Assembly (NCBI GenBank): GCA_020161965.1
Contig: JAIUNH010000003.1
Location: forward strand, 1-24,395
Length of the DNA stretch: 24,395 bases
Source of the DNA: Pseudomonadota bacterium
Lineage (GTDB): Bacteria; Pseudomonadota; Alphaproteobacteria; CACIAM-22H2
Direction of reading: 5' to 3'
The position numbers were made by a program, and so were the translations under genes. How positions within the stretch are numbered: position 1 is the stretch's first letter; each line of letters begins with the position of its first letter. Under the pieces are notes generated by a model. That model was not told the origin of the DNA, did not search any database, and saw nothing but the letters and a program-made list of their open reading frames with translations. Shown here in pieces: positions 18,603 to 24,395 of this stretch.

Positions 18603-19132
18603 CGCTTCAGCATCGACAGCACGAAATCGGCGCGCGCTTCGGGTGCCGTTTTCGGCAACGCGATGACCGTATAGCCGAGACGCGGCAGCGTTTCGGCAAG
18701 GCGGCGATATTCGCCCAGCGCGTCGTCGAAGCCGTGGCGACGCTCGGAATCGCGCGCGAAAATCTCCGGCCAGGGTGGGGCGATGAAAACCTCGCGGCGA
18801 TAGAGCGACGCGGCCGCGACGTCGTCCAAGACCGGTGTGCCGGTCAATTCCGCCAACCCTGACGCCGCGTCGATCACGCCGCGATCGAAGAACACGAAAT
18901 CCGTCGCATCCCGCACATCGTCCAGATCGCTTTGCGCCAATGCCAGCGCCCGGCGCAGAAATGCGGCCAAGTCGATCCAGGGCAGGGCGCTGCCGCCTTG
19001 CGCTTGTTCCGTGCGCACGACGCGCCGCCCCGGCTCCTCGACGACGCGATGGCCGCGTGCGCGCAAGCGATCGAGCAAGCTCGACTTGCCGCCGCCCGAG
19101 CAGCCGGTGATCAAAACGAGATTGTCACGCAT
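18599..19132 (-). CDS. P-loop ATP-binding protein (AAA_28-like)
   Basis: 177 aa from the ATG at 19132, which has AAAGG five bases upstream. An ATG at 19168 is in frame but its GGAGG touches the start codon, so it is less likely. Walker A GCSGGGKSS (10-18) follows a LVLITG strand. EEPGRRVV (about 33-40) and FVFFDRG (Walker B-like, about 80-86) fit the NadR/AAA_28 type of small kinase-like NTPases. The substrate is unknown. The gene starts 62 bp from the divergent membrane-protein gene and ends overlapping the stop of the unrecognised protein. Confidence 0.82.
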   Translation of the reverse strand: MRDNLVLITGCSGGGKSSLLDRLRARGHRVVEEPGRRVVRTEQAQGGSALPWIDLAAFLRRALALAQSDLDDVRDATDFVFFDRGVIDAASGLAELTGTPVLDDVAAASLYRREVFIAPPWPEIFARDSERRHGFDDALGEYRRLAETLPRLGYTVIALPKTAPEARADFVLSMLKR

Positions 19133-19194
19133 AACGACCTTTCGTTGCGGATGGCCCGGATTTAGCATCCTCCGGGTAAACGGGGGAGCAAGTC

Positions 19195-19677
19195 ATGACT
19201 TTGGGTCTATCGATCGAAACGCTGACATTCGTGCATGTGTTGATCAGCCTGATCGCGATCGCGACGGGGATCGTCTGGCTCGTCGATCTGGTCGGCAATC
19301 GCGCGCGGGACGGAATGACCGCCGTGTTTCTGGCGACGACCGTGCTGACCAGCGTGACCGGTTTCATGTTTCCCGCCACGCAATTCCTGCCGTCGCATCT
19401 GTTCGGCGTGATTTCGCTGATCGTGCTGCCGGCGGCGATTTACGGGCTTTACGGGGCCAAGCTTACCGGGCGCTGGCGCTTGGCCTATGTGATCGGCGGC
19501 ACATTCGCGCTTTACCTGAACGTCTTCGTGCTGATCGTGCAGGGTTTCCTGAAGGTCCCAGCGTTGAACGCGCTTGCGCCCACGCAAGGCGAGCCCCCTT
19601 TCGCCATCGCGCAAGGCATTCTGTTGGTCGCGACGGTGGCCTTGGGTTATCTCGCCGTGAAGCGCTATCGCGTTTAA
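19195..19677 (+). CDS. Conserved integral membrane protein
   Basis: 160 aa with GGGGGAG six bases before the ATG. About five hydrophobic helices (9-31, 41-59, 67-87, 95-117, 136-156). Conserved-looking segments are LATTVLTSVTGFMFP and YLNVFVLIVQGFLKVPALNALAPTQGEPPF, a pattern I recall from widespread uncharacterised small membrane proteins. No function can be given. The stop TAA shares two bases with the stop of the convergent glutathione transferase gene. Confidence 0.85.
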   Translation: MTLGLSIETLTFVHVLISLIAIATGIVWLVDLVGNRARDGMTAVFLATTVLTSVTGFMFPATQFLPSHLFGVISLIVLPAAIYGLYGAKLTGRWRLAYVIGGTFALYLNVFVLIVQGFLKVPALNALAPTQGEPPFAIAQGILLVATVALGYLAVKRYRV

Positions 19678-20333
19678 TCGCGGTCGGGCGCGCCCAGCGG
19701 GAAGAACTGCCGATAGGGCCGCGCTTCGTCGACGATTTGCGCGAATGCCGGCCGCGCCAACAAGCGTGCACGATAGGCTTTGAGCCGCGCATACGTGGCC
19801 GGAATGGGCTGCGTCCAATCGGCGTAGAACAGCGACGGTGCCGCCGCGCAATCGGCCAGCGTGAAAACGTTGCCGGCTGCCCATTCGCGCCCGTCGAGCT
19901 TGGCGTCGAGCCAGGCATAGATCGTGTCGAGATCCTTGCGCGCCTTGGCCACGCCGAACGGGTCGCGCGATTCGGCCGGGCGCAACGCCTCGAACACCAC
20001 GGCCTGCATCGGCGTCATCACGTAAAGATCGAAGATGCGGTCCATGAAGCGCGCTTCCAGCGCCGCCGTTTGATCGGCGGGGATCAGCTTCGTTTTGCCC
20101 GGATACGCGCGGTCGATATGTTCGAGGATGATCGAAGATTCGACGATCGCAGCACCGTTTTCGACCAGCACGGGAATGCGCTTCATCGGCCAAAGGCGTT
20201 CGAGCTCTGCCGCGTGGACGGGATCGCCGAATTCGATTTTGCGATAGTCGAAGGCGACGCCGTTTTCGCGTAAGCCCAGCAGGACTTTCTGGCAATAGCT
20301 CGACAGCGGATGGGCGTGCAGAACGAGGGACAT
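19674..20333 (-). CDS. Glutathione S-transferase family protein
   Basis: 219 aa, standard length. Residues 1-78 form the thioredoxin-like domain: HPLSSYCQKV (8-17) carries the likely glutathione-activating residue (S11/S12, or C14), cis-Pro P54 lies in KRIPVL, and the gamma-glutamyl contact is ES at 65-66 in IVESSIILEHID. The helical substrate domain starts near residue 85. AAGGA lies five bases before the ATG. It is 9 bp after a MarR-family gene on the same strand, so the pair is probably one operon controlled by that regulator. Substrate unknown. Confidence 0.93.
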   Translation of the reverse strand: MSLVLHAHPLSSYCQKVLLGLRENGVAFDYRKIEFGDPVHAAELERLWPMKRIPVLVENGAAIVESSIILEHIDRAYPGKTKLIPADQTAALEARFMDRIFDLYVMTPMQAVVFEALRPAESRDPFGVAKARKDLDTIYAWLDAKLDGREWAAGNVFTLADCAAAPSLFYADWTQPIPATYARLKAYRARLLARPAFAQIVDEARPYRQFFPLGAPDRD

Positions 20334-20342
20334 GATCTTCCT

Positions 20343-20789
20343 TCAGGCGACGAGGCGAAGCGATTTGCGCATGGTGTCGACGCGCGTCTCGCCGATTTCG
20401 CGGTCGATCTCGGCATGCGTCGCGCGCCAGATCGGTACGGCGGCGTTAAGCGCGGCGCGGCCCGCGGCGGTAAGCGACGGGCGGCGTACGCGTTTGTCAT
20501 TCGCGTCGGACGCGACATCGACCCAGCCGCGCTGGGTTAGAACTTTGAGATAGGCGGTCAGCGTCGTGCGATCCATCGCCAGGAAATCGGCGAGGGGGCC
20601 GAGCGGCGGCGGTGCCGGTCGGTTCAACGCCATCATCAGCGAGAACTGGCCTTGCGACAGGCCGATATCGCGAAACGCCGTGTCGAAACGCCTAGCGAGC
20701 GCGCGCGCCGCGCGCTGCACATGCAAGCACAAGCACGCGTCGCGCACTTCGATCGTCGTTTCGTGGCTGGGCCCGGTCCGGTTCGGCAT
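20343..20789 (-). CDS. MarR family transcriptional regulator
   Basis: 148 aa. Winged-helix core: LSQGQFSLMMALNRP, then LADFLAMDRTTLTAYLKVLTQRGWVDV as recognition helix, with the wing at DANDKRVRRPSLTAAGRAAL. The N- and C-terminal helices serve dimerisation. Several cysteines near the start (DACLCLHV, residues 18-21) could give redox sensing, but this is untested. AGAGGA lies ten bases upstream of the ATG. It is divergent from the VOC-fold gene across a near-perfect palindrome and upstream of the GST gene. Confidence 0.92.
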   Translation of the reverse strand: MPNRTGPSHETTIEVRDACLCLHVQRAARALARRFDTAFRDIGLSQGQFSLMMALNRPAPPPLGPLADFLAMDRTTLTAYLKVLTQRGWVDVASDANDKRVRRPSLTAAGRAALNAAVPIWRATHAEIDREIGETRVDTMRKSLRLVA

Positions 20790-20807
20790 GCGCCGCTGGT
20801 CCTCTAT

Positions 20808-20843
20808 TTGACTCTCTCGATATACGTTGATATCAACATATAT
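20808..20843. promoter_or_regulatory. Putative MarR operator overlapping a divergent promoter
   Basis: GTTGATATCAAC (20826-20837) is perfectly palindromic. The symmetry extends to 24 bp (20820-20843) with one mismatched pair (C20825/A20838). TTGACT (20808-20813) with TATCAA 17 bp later (20831-20836) forms a plausible promoter for the rightward gene, whose -10 lies inside the palindrome, so binding would block RNA polymerase. Confidence 0.75.
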
Positions 20844-20865
20844 GTCAATGAAGAGGAATGGACAT

Positions 20866-21300
20866 ATGACCGTCGCGCCGTATTTGTTTTTCGAAGGAAA
20901 TTGCGAGAAAGCGCTCGAATTCTATCGCACCGCTTTGGGCGCGGAGATCGGGATGGTGATGCGCTACGACGCGGCCCCCAAAGGCGGGCCGGAGCAGCCG
21001 GGCTGCCCGACGCCGCCGCCCGACAAGATCATGCATGCCGAATTCAAATTGCGCGGCACGACGATTTTCGCTTCCGACGGCAGCGCCAGCGGAAAGCCCG
21101 AATTCAAAGGCTTCGCGCTCAATATCCTCGCCAAGGATCCCGACGACGCGAAGCGTTTGTTCGATGCGCTCGCCGAGGGCGGCAAGATCATGATGCCGTT
21201 CGGGCCGACATTCTTCTCGCCGGCTTTCGGCATGACGTCGGACAAGTTCGGCATGAACTGGATGATCTACGTGCCGATGCCGATGCCCGGACAAGGCTGA
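20866..21300 (+). CDS. VOC-superfamily protein, PhnB-like
   Basis: 144 aa from ATG 20866, with AGAGGA eight bases upstream; ATGs at 20842 and 20848 lie in the operator or lack a site. APYLFFEGNCEKALEFYRTALGAEI (4-28) is the first beta-alpha-beta module of the vicinal-oxygen-chelate fold; a second module follows from about residue 75. MHAEF and the final NWMIYVP strand are typical of PhnB-like (glyoxalase/3-demethylubiquinone-methyltransferase-like) proteins, whose reactions are mostly unknown. The shared operator with the MarR-GST unit suggests a common response to an electrophile or toxic compound. Confidence 0.9.
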   Translation: MTVAPYLFFEGNCEKALEFYRTALGAEIGMVMRYDAAPKGGPEQPGCPTPPPDKIMHAEFKLRGTTIFASDGSASGKPEFKGFALNILAKDPDDAKRLFDALAEGGKIMMPFGPTFFSPAFGMTSDKFGMNWMIYVPMPMPGQG

Positions 21301-21372
21301 GCCGCGCGCGGGACATTGGCCGCCTCCGATCCCATCGCTTATTCTAAGCGCCGGGATCGGGGGGTCCCGCAG

Positions 21373-23103
21373 ATGAATTCACGCGCACCAAGCTTCGCCG
21401 AACTTTTCACGCCCAAACTCGTCACCATTCTGCGCGAAGGTTACGGCCTCGCGCATTTGCGCAACGACGTTATCGCTGGTCTGACCGTCGCGGTCGTTGC
21501 CTTGCCGCTGTCGATGGCGATCGCCATCGCGTCGGGTGCGACACCCGCCCAAGGTCTCGTCACCGCTATCGTCGGCGGATTTTTCGTGTCGGCCCTGGGC
21601 GGCAGCCGCTTCCAGATCGGCGGTCCAGCGGGTGCGTTCATCGTGCTGGTGGGTGCGACGATCGCCGAGCACGGCATGGATGGCGCGATCCTGGCCGTGC
21701 TGCTCTCGGGCGTGTTGCTCGTCATCGCGGGTTATTTGCGCCTGGGTACCTACGTCAAATTCATTCCCTATCCGGTGACGGTTGGATTCACCGCCGGAAT
21801 CGCCGCGATCATCTTCTCGAGTCAGATCAAGGATCTTCTGGGCCTGACGCTGACGGGCGAGGAGCCGCGCCCGATCCTCGATAAAATTCCCGCATTGTGG
21901 GAAGCGTTGCCCACACTCGACGGCATGACCGTGACACTGGCCGTCGCCACCATCGCGATCGCCGAGGGGATGAAGCGCGCGCGCCCGCATTGGCCGGGTC
22001 TGTTGATCGCGGTGACCGTGGCTGCCGCCGCGACCGCGATTTTCGATTTGAACGTCGCGACGATCGGCTCCCAATTCGGCGGTATTCCGGCGTCGTTGCC
22101 CGCCCCGCATCTGCCCGATCTTTCCTGGGCGAAGATCGCCAGCGTGATGCCGGCCGCGGTGGGCTTCGCCCTGCTCGGCTCGATCGAATCGCTGCTGTCG
22201 GCCGTAGTGGCGGATGGCATGACCGGGCGGCGCCATCGCGCCAATTGCGAATTGGTGGGGCAAGGCTTCGCGAATGTCGCGAGCGCCTTGTTCGGCGGGA
22301 TCTGCGTCACCGGCACGATCGCGCGCACCGCGACGAATGTGCGCTCCGGCGCGCATGGGCCGATCGCGGGCATCTTGCATTCGGTGTTCCTGCTCGCCTT
22401 CGTGCTGCTGGCGGCCCCGCTCGCGGCTTACATCCCGCTGGCGGCATTGGCGGGCGTGCTCGCACTCGTCGCATGGAACATGGTGGAGAAACACGCCTTC
22501 GCCGTGCTGCTGCGCGCCTCGCCCGGCGATGCGGCGGTGTTGATGTCGACCTTCCTGCTGACCATGTTCCGCGATCTGATCGAGGCGATCGTGGTCGGCT
22601 TCGCATTGGGCTCGGCCTTGTTCATCCATCGCATGTCGCAGACGACGGCGGTGGCAAGCGAAACGCCTTTCGTGTCGGAGGATCGCGCCGACGATGCGGA
22701 CGGGACGCGCCAAAGCTATGACGAGCGCACGGCCAACGATCCGGAGATCGTCGTCTACCGCATCACGGGCGCGTTCTTCTTCGGCGCGGCGGCGTCGATC
22801 GGCGCGGTGCTGGAGCGCATCGCCGATACGCATCGCGCGTTGATCGTCGATTTCGCCGCGGTGCCGTTCGTCGATTCGACGGCCGCGCACACGATCGAAG
22901 GTCTGATGCACCAAGCGGCGCGGCGCAATGTGAAGCTGGTGATTACGGGGGCGGGGGCGGCCGTGCGCCGCGATCTCGCGGCCCATGGCATCGCTTCGCC
23001 TGCGGTCGCGTTCGAAGCGTCGATCGAAACGGCCCTGGCTGGTTTGCGGACAGGGCCCTCGGCCTCGATCAGCGCCGGCGAACCGGTACGCGGATCGGCC
23101 TAA
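21373..23103 (+). CDS. SulP family anion transporter with STAS domain
   Basis: 576 aa from ATG 21373; an upstream in-frame start at 21316 is less convincing. The transmembrane part (about 30-420) begins with NDVIAGLTVAVVALPLSMAIAIASG and the conserved QIGGPAGAF; SulP members have 14 segments. The cytoplasmic STAS domain (about 455-555) contains DFAAVPFVDSTAA, where the Ser near residue 501 is at the anti-anti-sigma phosphorylation position. Substrates in the family include sulfate, bicarbonate and dicarboxylates. There is no carbonic anhydrase or sulfur gene alongside, so the substrate is open. A 588-codon ORF on the opposite strand is a GC-codon shadow. Confidence 0.93.
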   Translation: MNSRAPSFAELFTPKLVTILREGYGLAHLRNDVIAGLTVAVVALPLSMAIAIASGATPAQGLVTAIVGGFFVSALGGSRFQIGGPAGAFIVLVGATIAEHGMDGAILAVLLSGVLLVIAGYLRLGTYVKFIPYPVTVGFTAGIAAIIFSSQIKDLLGLTLTGEEPRPILDKIPALWEALPTLDGMTVTLAVATIAIAEGMKRARPHWPGLLIAVTVAAAATAIFDLNVATIGSQFGGIPASLPAPHLPDLSWAKIASVMPAAVGFALLGSIESLLSAVVADGMTGRRHRANCELVGQGFANVASALFGGICVTGTIARTATNVRSGAHGPIAGILHSVFLLAFVLLAAPLAAYIPLAALAGVLALVAWNMVEKHAFAVLLRASPGDAAVLMSTFLLTMFRDLIEAIVVGFALGSALFIHRMSQTTAVASETPFVSEDRADDADGTRQSYDERTANDPEIVVYRITGAFFFGAAASIGAVLERIADTHRALIVDFAAVPFVDSTAAHTIEGLMHQAARRNVKLVITGAGAAVRRDLAAHGIASPAVAFEASIETALAGLRTGPSASISAGEPVRGSA

Positions 23104-23203
23104 GGACGGGCGGCGGCTCACCCAGACCGGCGATGGCCTCGCCAAGCTGTTTCAGCGCGTCGATCACCCGGTCGAGAAGCTTCAACTGGAAAATCTGGCC
23201 CAT
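23069..23203 (-). CDS. Candidate small protein, 44 aa, overlapping sulP end in antisense
   Basis: ATG at 23203 with AAGGGGA six bases upstream, one of the better ribosome-binding sites in the window. Residues 3-28 (IFQLKLLDRVIDALKQLGEAIAGLGE) would form an amphipathic helix. The C-terminus is Pro/Arg-rich (PPPVLRPIRVPVRRR), and that part overlaps the last 35 bases of the SulP gene on the other strand. It begins 79 bp after the hspQ stop, on the same strand, so it may be cotranscribed. No homologue recognised. Confidence 0.45.
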   Translation of the reverse strand: MGQIFQLKLLDRVIDALKQLGEAIAGLGEPPPVLRPIRVPVRRR

Positions 23204-23282
23204 GGCTTTCCCCTTGCGAGGATCATTCGCCGTTGAGCTTAAGCCCGCGTGAATTGTCCGTCTAGCGGGTCCGCGCAAAAAA

Positions 23283-23621
23283 TCAGTGTAAGCCGCCGCT
23301 GAAGGAAGCGGGCTTGGGCTTGTAACCGCCGCCGCCGAACTTGCCGAACATGCGCTGCACGTCGGGATGGTCGACCGGGCCGTTCTCGGCGTCGGGCAGC
23401 AAATTCTGCTCGCTGACATAGGCCTGATACGGCCCCTCGCGCTCGTTCAGCGCGTAGAGGTGATAGAAAGGCTGATCCTTGCGCGGGCGCAATTCGGCCG
23501 GGATCGAACGATACCATTCCTCGGTATTCGCGAAGACGGGATCGACGTCGAACACCACGCCCCGGAACGGGTAGACGCGGTGGCGGACGATCTGGCCGAT
23601 TTGGAACTTGGCGCTGCGCAT
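23283..23621 (-). CDS. hspQ: Heat shock protein HspQ
   Basis: 112 aa, close to the family length. The whole YccV-like domain is present: KFQIGQIVRHRVYPFRGVVFDVDPVFANTEEWY, then RKDQPFYHLYALN and YVSEQNLLPD. A Gly/Ser-rich tail extends the usual end. HspQ is a small cytoplasmic hemimethylated-DNA-binding-like protein; in enterobacteria it is a specificity enhancer for the Lon protease. There is no Shine-Dalgarno before the ATG, and the predicted transcription start is only a few bases upstream. No sigma-32 promoter is evident. Confidence 0.95.
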   Translation of the reverse strand: MRSAKFQIGQIVRHRVYPFRGVVFDVDPVFANTEEWYRSIPAELRPRKDQPFYHLYALNEREGPYQAYVSEQNLLPDAENGPVDHPDVQRMFGKFGGGGYKPKPASFSGGLH

Positions 23622-23630
23622 GGGGGGCGG

Positions 23631-23658
23631 ATTTTATTCGCGGTTGTGCGGCGATCAA
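23631..23658 (-). promoter_or_regulatory. Candidate promoter of hspQ
   Basis: Minus strand: TTGATC (23658-23653), 16-bp spacer, TAAAAT (23636-23631). The -10 matches consensus in five of six positions. Initiation about seven bases on (near 23624) would leave a leader of about three bases before the ATG at 23621, consistent with the missing ribosome-binding site. Confidence 0.5.
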
Positions 23659-23679
23659 GTCTTTCGAACTGCCGAAAAA

Positions 23680-24395
23680 TCAGGCGAATTTCGCCTTGCC
23701 GGCATTGCGCAGGGCAAGATTCATCGACGAGCGCAGCGCGCCCTCCTCGCCCGGCGGGGTCCAGACGCGCACCGTCAGCGTCACGCTATCGGCCGCGTAT
23801 TTCGACACGATCACTTCCGGGGCGGGTTCCTTCAGCGAACGCGGATCGCCGGCGGCGAGCGCCAGCACCTTGGCGAAGGCCGTGTTGACGTCGACCTCGT
23901 CGGGCACGGTCACTTCGAAATCCAGGCGCTTGGCGTTGTAGCTGGAATGGTTGACGACCTTGTCGCCCCAGATTTTGCCGTTGGGCACCAGCACGCGGAT
24001 ATTGTCGTCGGTGCGCAGATCGGTGACGAACAGGTCGATCGCCTCGACCTTGCCGGTGACGCCGCCGGCGTCGATGCGGTCGCCCACGCGATAGGGGCGG
24101 AACAGCAGCAGCATCACGCCCGCCGCGAGGTTGGACAGCGTGCCTTGCAAAGCGAGGCCGACGGCCAAGCCCGCGGCGCCGAAGACCGCGATCAAGCTCG
24201 CCGTCTGCACGCCGAATTGCGACAGCACCGCGAGAACGACGACCGTGAGGATCAGATAGCGCACGAGGCTGCCGAGGAAGCGCGCGAGCGTCAGTTCGAC
24301 CTTGCCGACTTGGGTCAGTGTGCGCTCGACCAGGCGCTGGGCGATGCCCGCGACCCAGGAACCGACGACCAAAAGGATGACGCCGAACAGGAAGG
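23680..24395 (-). CDS. MscS-type mechanosensitive channel, 5' end beyond the window
   Basis: At least 238 codons, open to the window edge, so the N-terminus is missing; the TTG at 24372 is internal, since the frame continues upstream as FLFGVILLVVGSW. The pore helix GAAGLAVGLALQGTLSNLAAGVMLLLFRPYRVGDRI is the Gly/Ala-rich TM3 signature, followed by the beta domain (VEAIDLFVTDLRTDDNIRVLVPNGKIWGDKVVNHS). The C-terminal vestibule domain ends ALRNAGKAKFA. It is an inner-membrane channel that opens on hypo-osmotic shock. The stop lies 58 bp upstream of the hspQ start, on the same strand. Confidence 0.94.
   Translation of the reverse strand, partial: FLFGVILLVVGSWVAGIAQRLVERTLTQVGKVELTLARFLGSLVRYLILTVVVLAVLSQFGVQTASLIAVFGAAGLAVGLALQGTLSNLAAGVMLLLFRPYRVGDRIDAGGVTGKVEAIDLFVTDLRTDDNIRVLVPNGKIWGDKVVNHSSYNAKRLDFEVTVPDEVDVNTAFAKVLALAAGDPRSLKEPAPEVIVSKYAADSVTLTVRVWTPPGEEGALRSSMNLALRNAGKAKFA

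Noticed and set aside
21379..23145. 588-codon minus-strand ORF opposite the SulP gene
   Set aside because: Composition is Arg/His/Asp/Gln-rich as expected of the complement of GC-rich codons. The plus-strand frame has membrane segments, SulP motifs and a STAS domain.

Overview
The window is GC-rich bacterial chromosome from an alphaproteobacterium. The 16S sequence, the order 16S - tRNA-Ile(GAT) - tRNA-Ala(TGC) - 23S - 5S - tRNA-fMet, the A-U/G-C/G-C anticodon stem of the initiator tRNA, and the gene families all support this. A Rhodospirillales-like lineage is my guess only; the genus cannot be read from this sequence. I see no prophage, insertion sequence, CRISPR array or integron.

Layout. 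1-5193 is one rRNA operon, cut at its 5' end inside 16S and closed by a terminator after tRNA-fMet. 5215-8180 is a divergent pair: an Lrp/AsnC regulator and a large thiamine-diphosphate enzyme of the transketolase / homodimeric pyruvate dehydrogenase E1 type, with a clear repeated operator between them. 8182-9693 (minus) is an ABC-F ATPase whose long leader holds a short ORF and two mutually exclusive hairpins, one with a U-tail. 9948-11002 is an alpha/beta hydrolase translationally coupled to a DUF167 (YggU) protein. 11114-17392 is the most accessory-looking block: two fumarylacetoacetase-fold hydrolases, a GntR/FCD regulator, a NitT/TauT-type ABC importer (binding protein, ATPase, permease) and an LDH2-family dehydrogenase. 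A 19-bp element shared upstream of both hydrolase transcription units ties them to the regulator, which suggests a catabolic regulon for an unidentified organic acid. 17519-19677 holds small proteins: a secreted RcnB-like protein, an unrecognised protein behind a sigma-54-type promoter, a P-loop protein and a membrane protein. 19674-21300 is a MarR regulator with a glutathione transferase on one strand and a VOC-fold protein on the other, sharing a near-perfect palindromic operator. 21373-24395 holds a SulP anion transporter with STAS domain, a candidate 44-aa ORF, HspQ, and an MscS-type channel cut by the window end.

Most of the window is ordinary chromosome. The best candidate for something undescribed is the ABC-F leader (9694-9905): promoter, SD-preceded 23-codon ORF, antiterminator hairpin and intrinsic terminator, in the arrangement expected of ribosome-mediated attenuation. 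Second are the two-promoter GntR regulon and the sigma-54-driven orphan protein.
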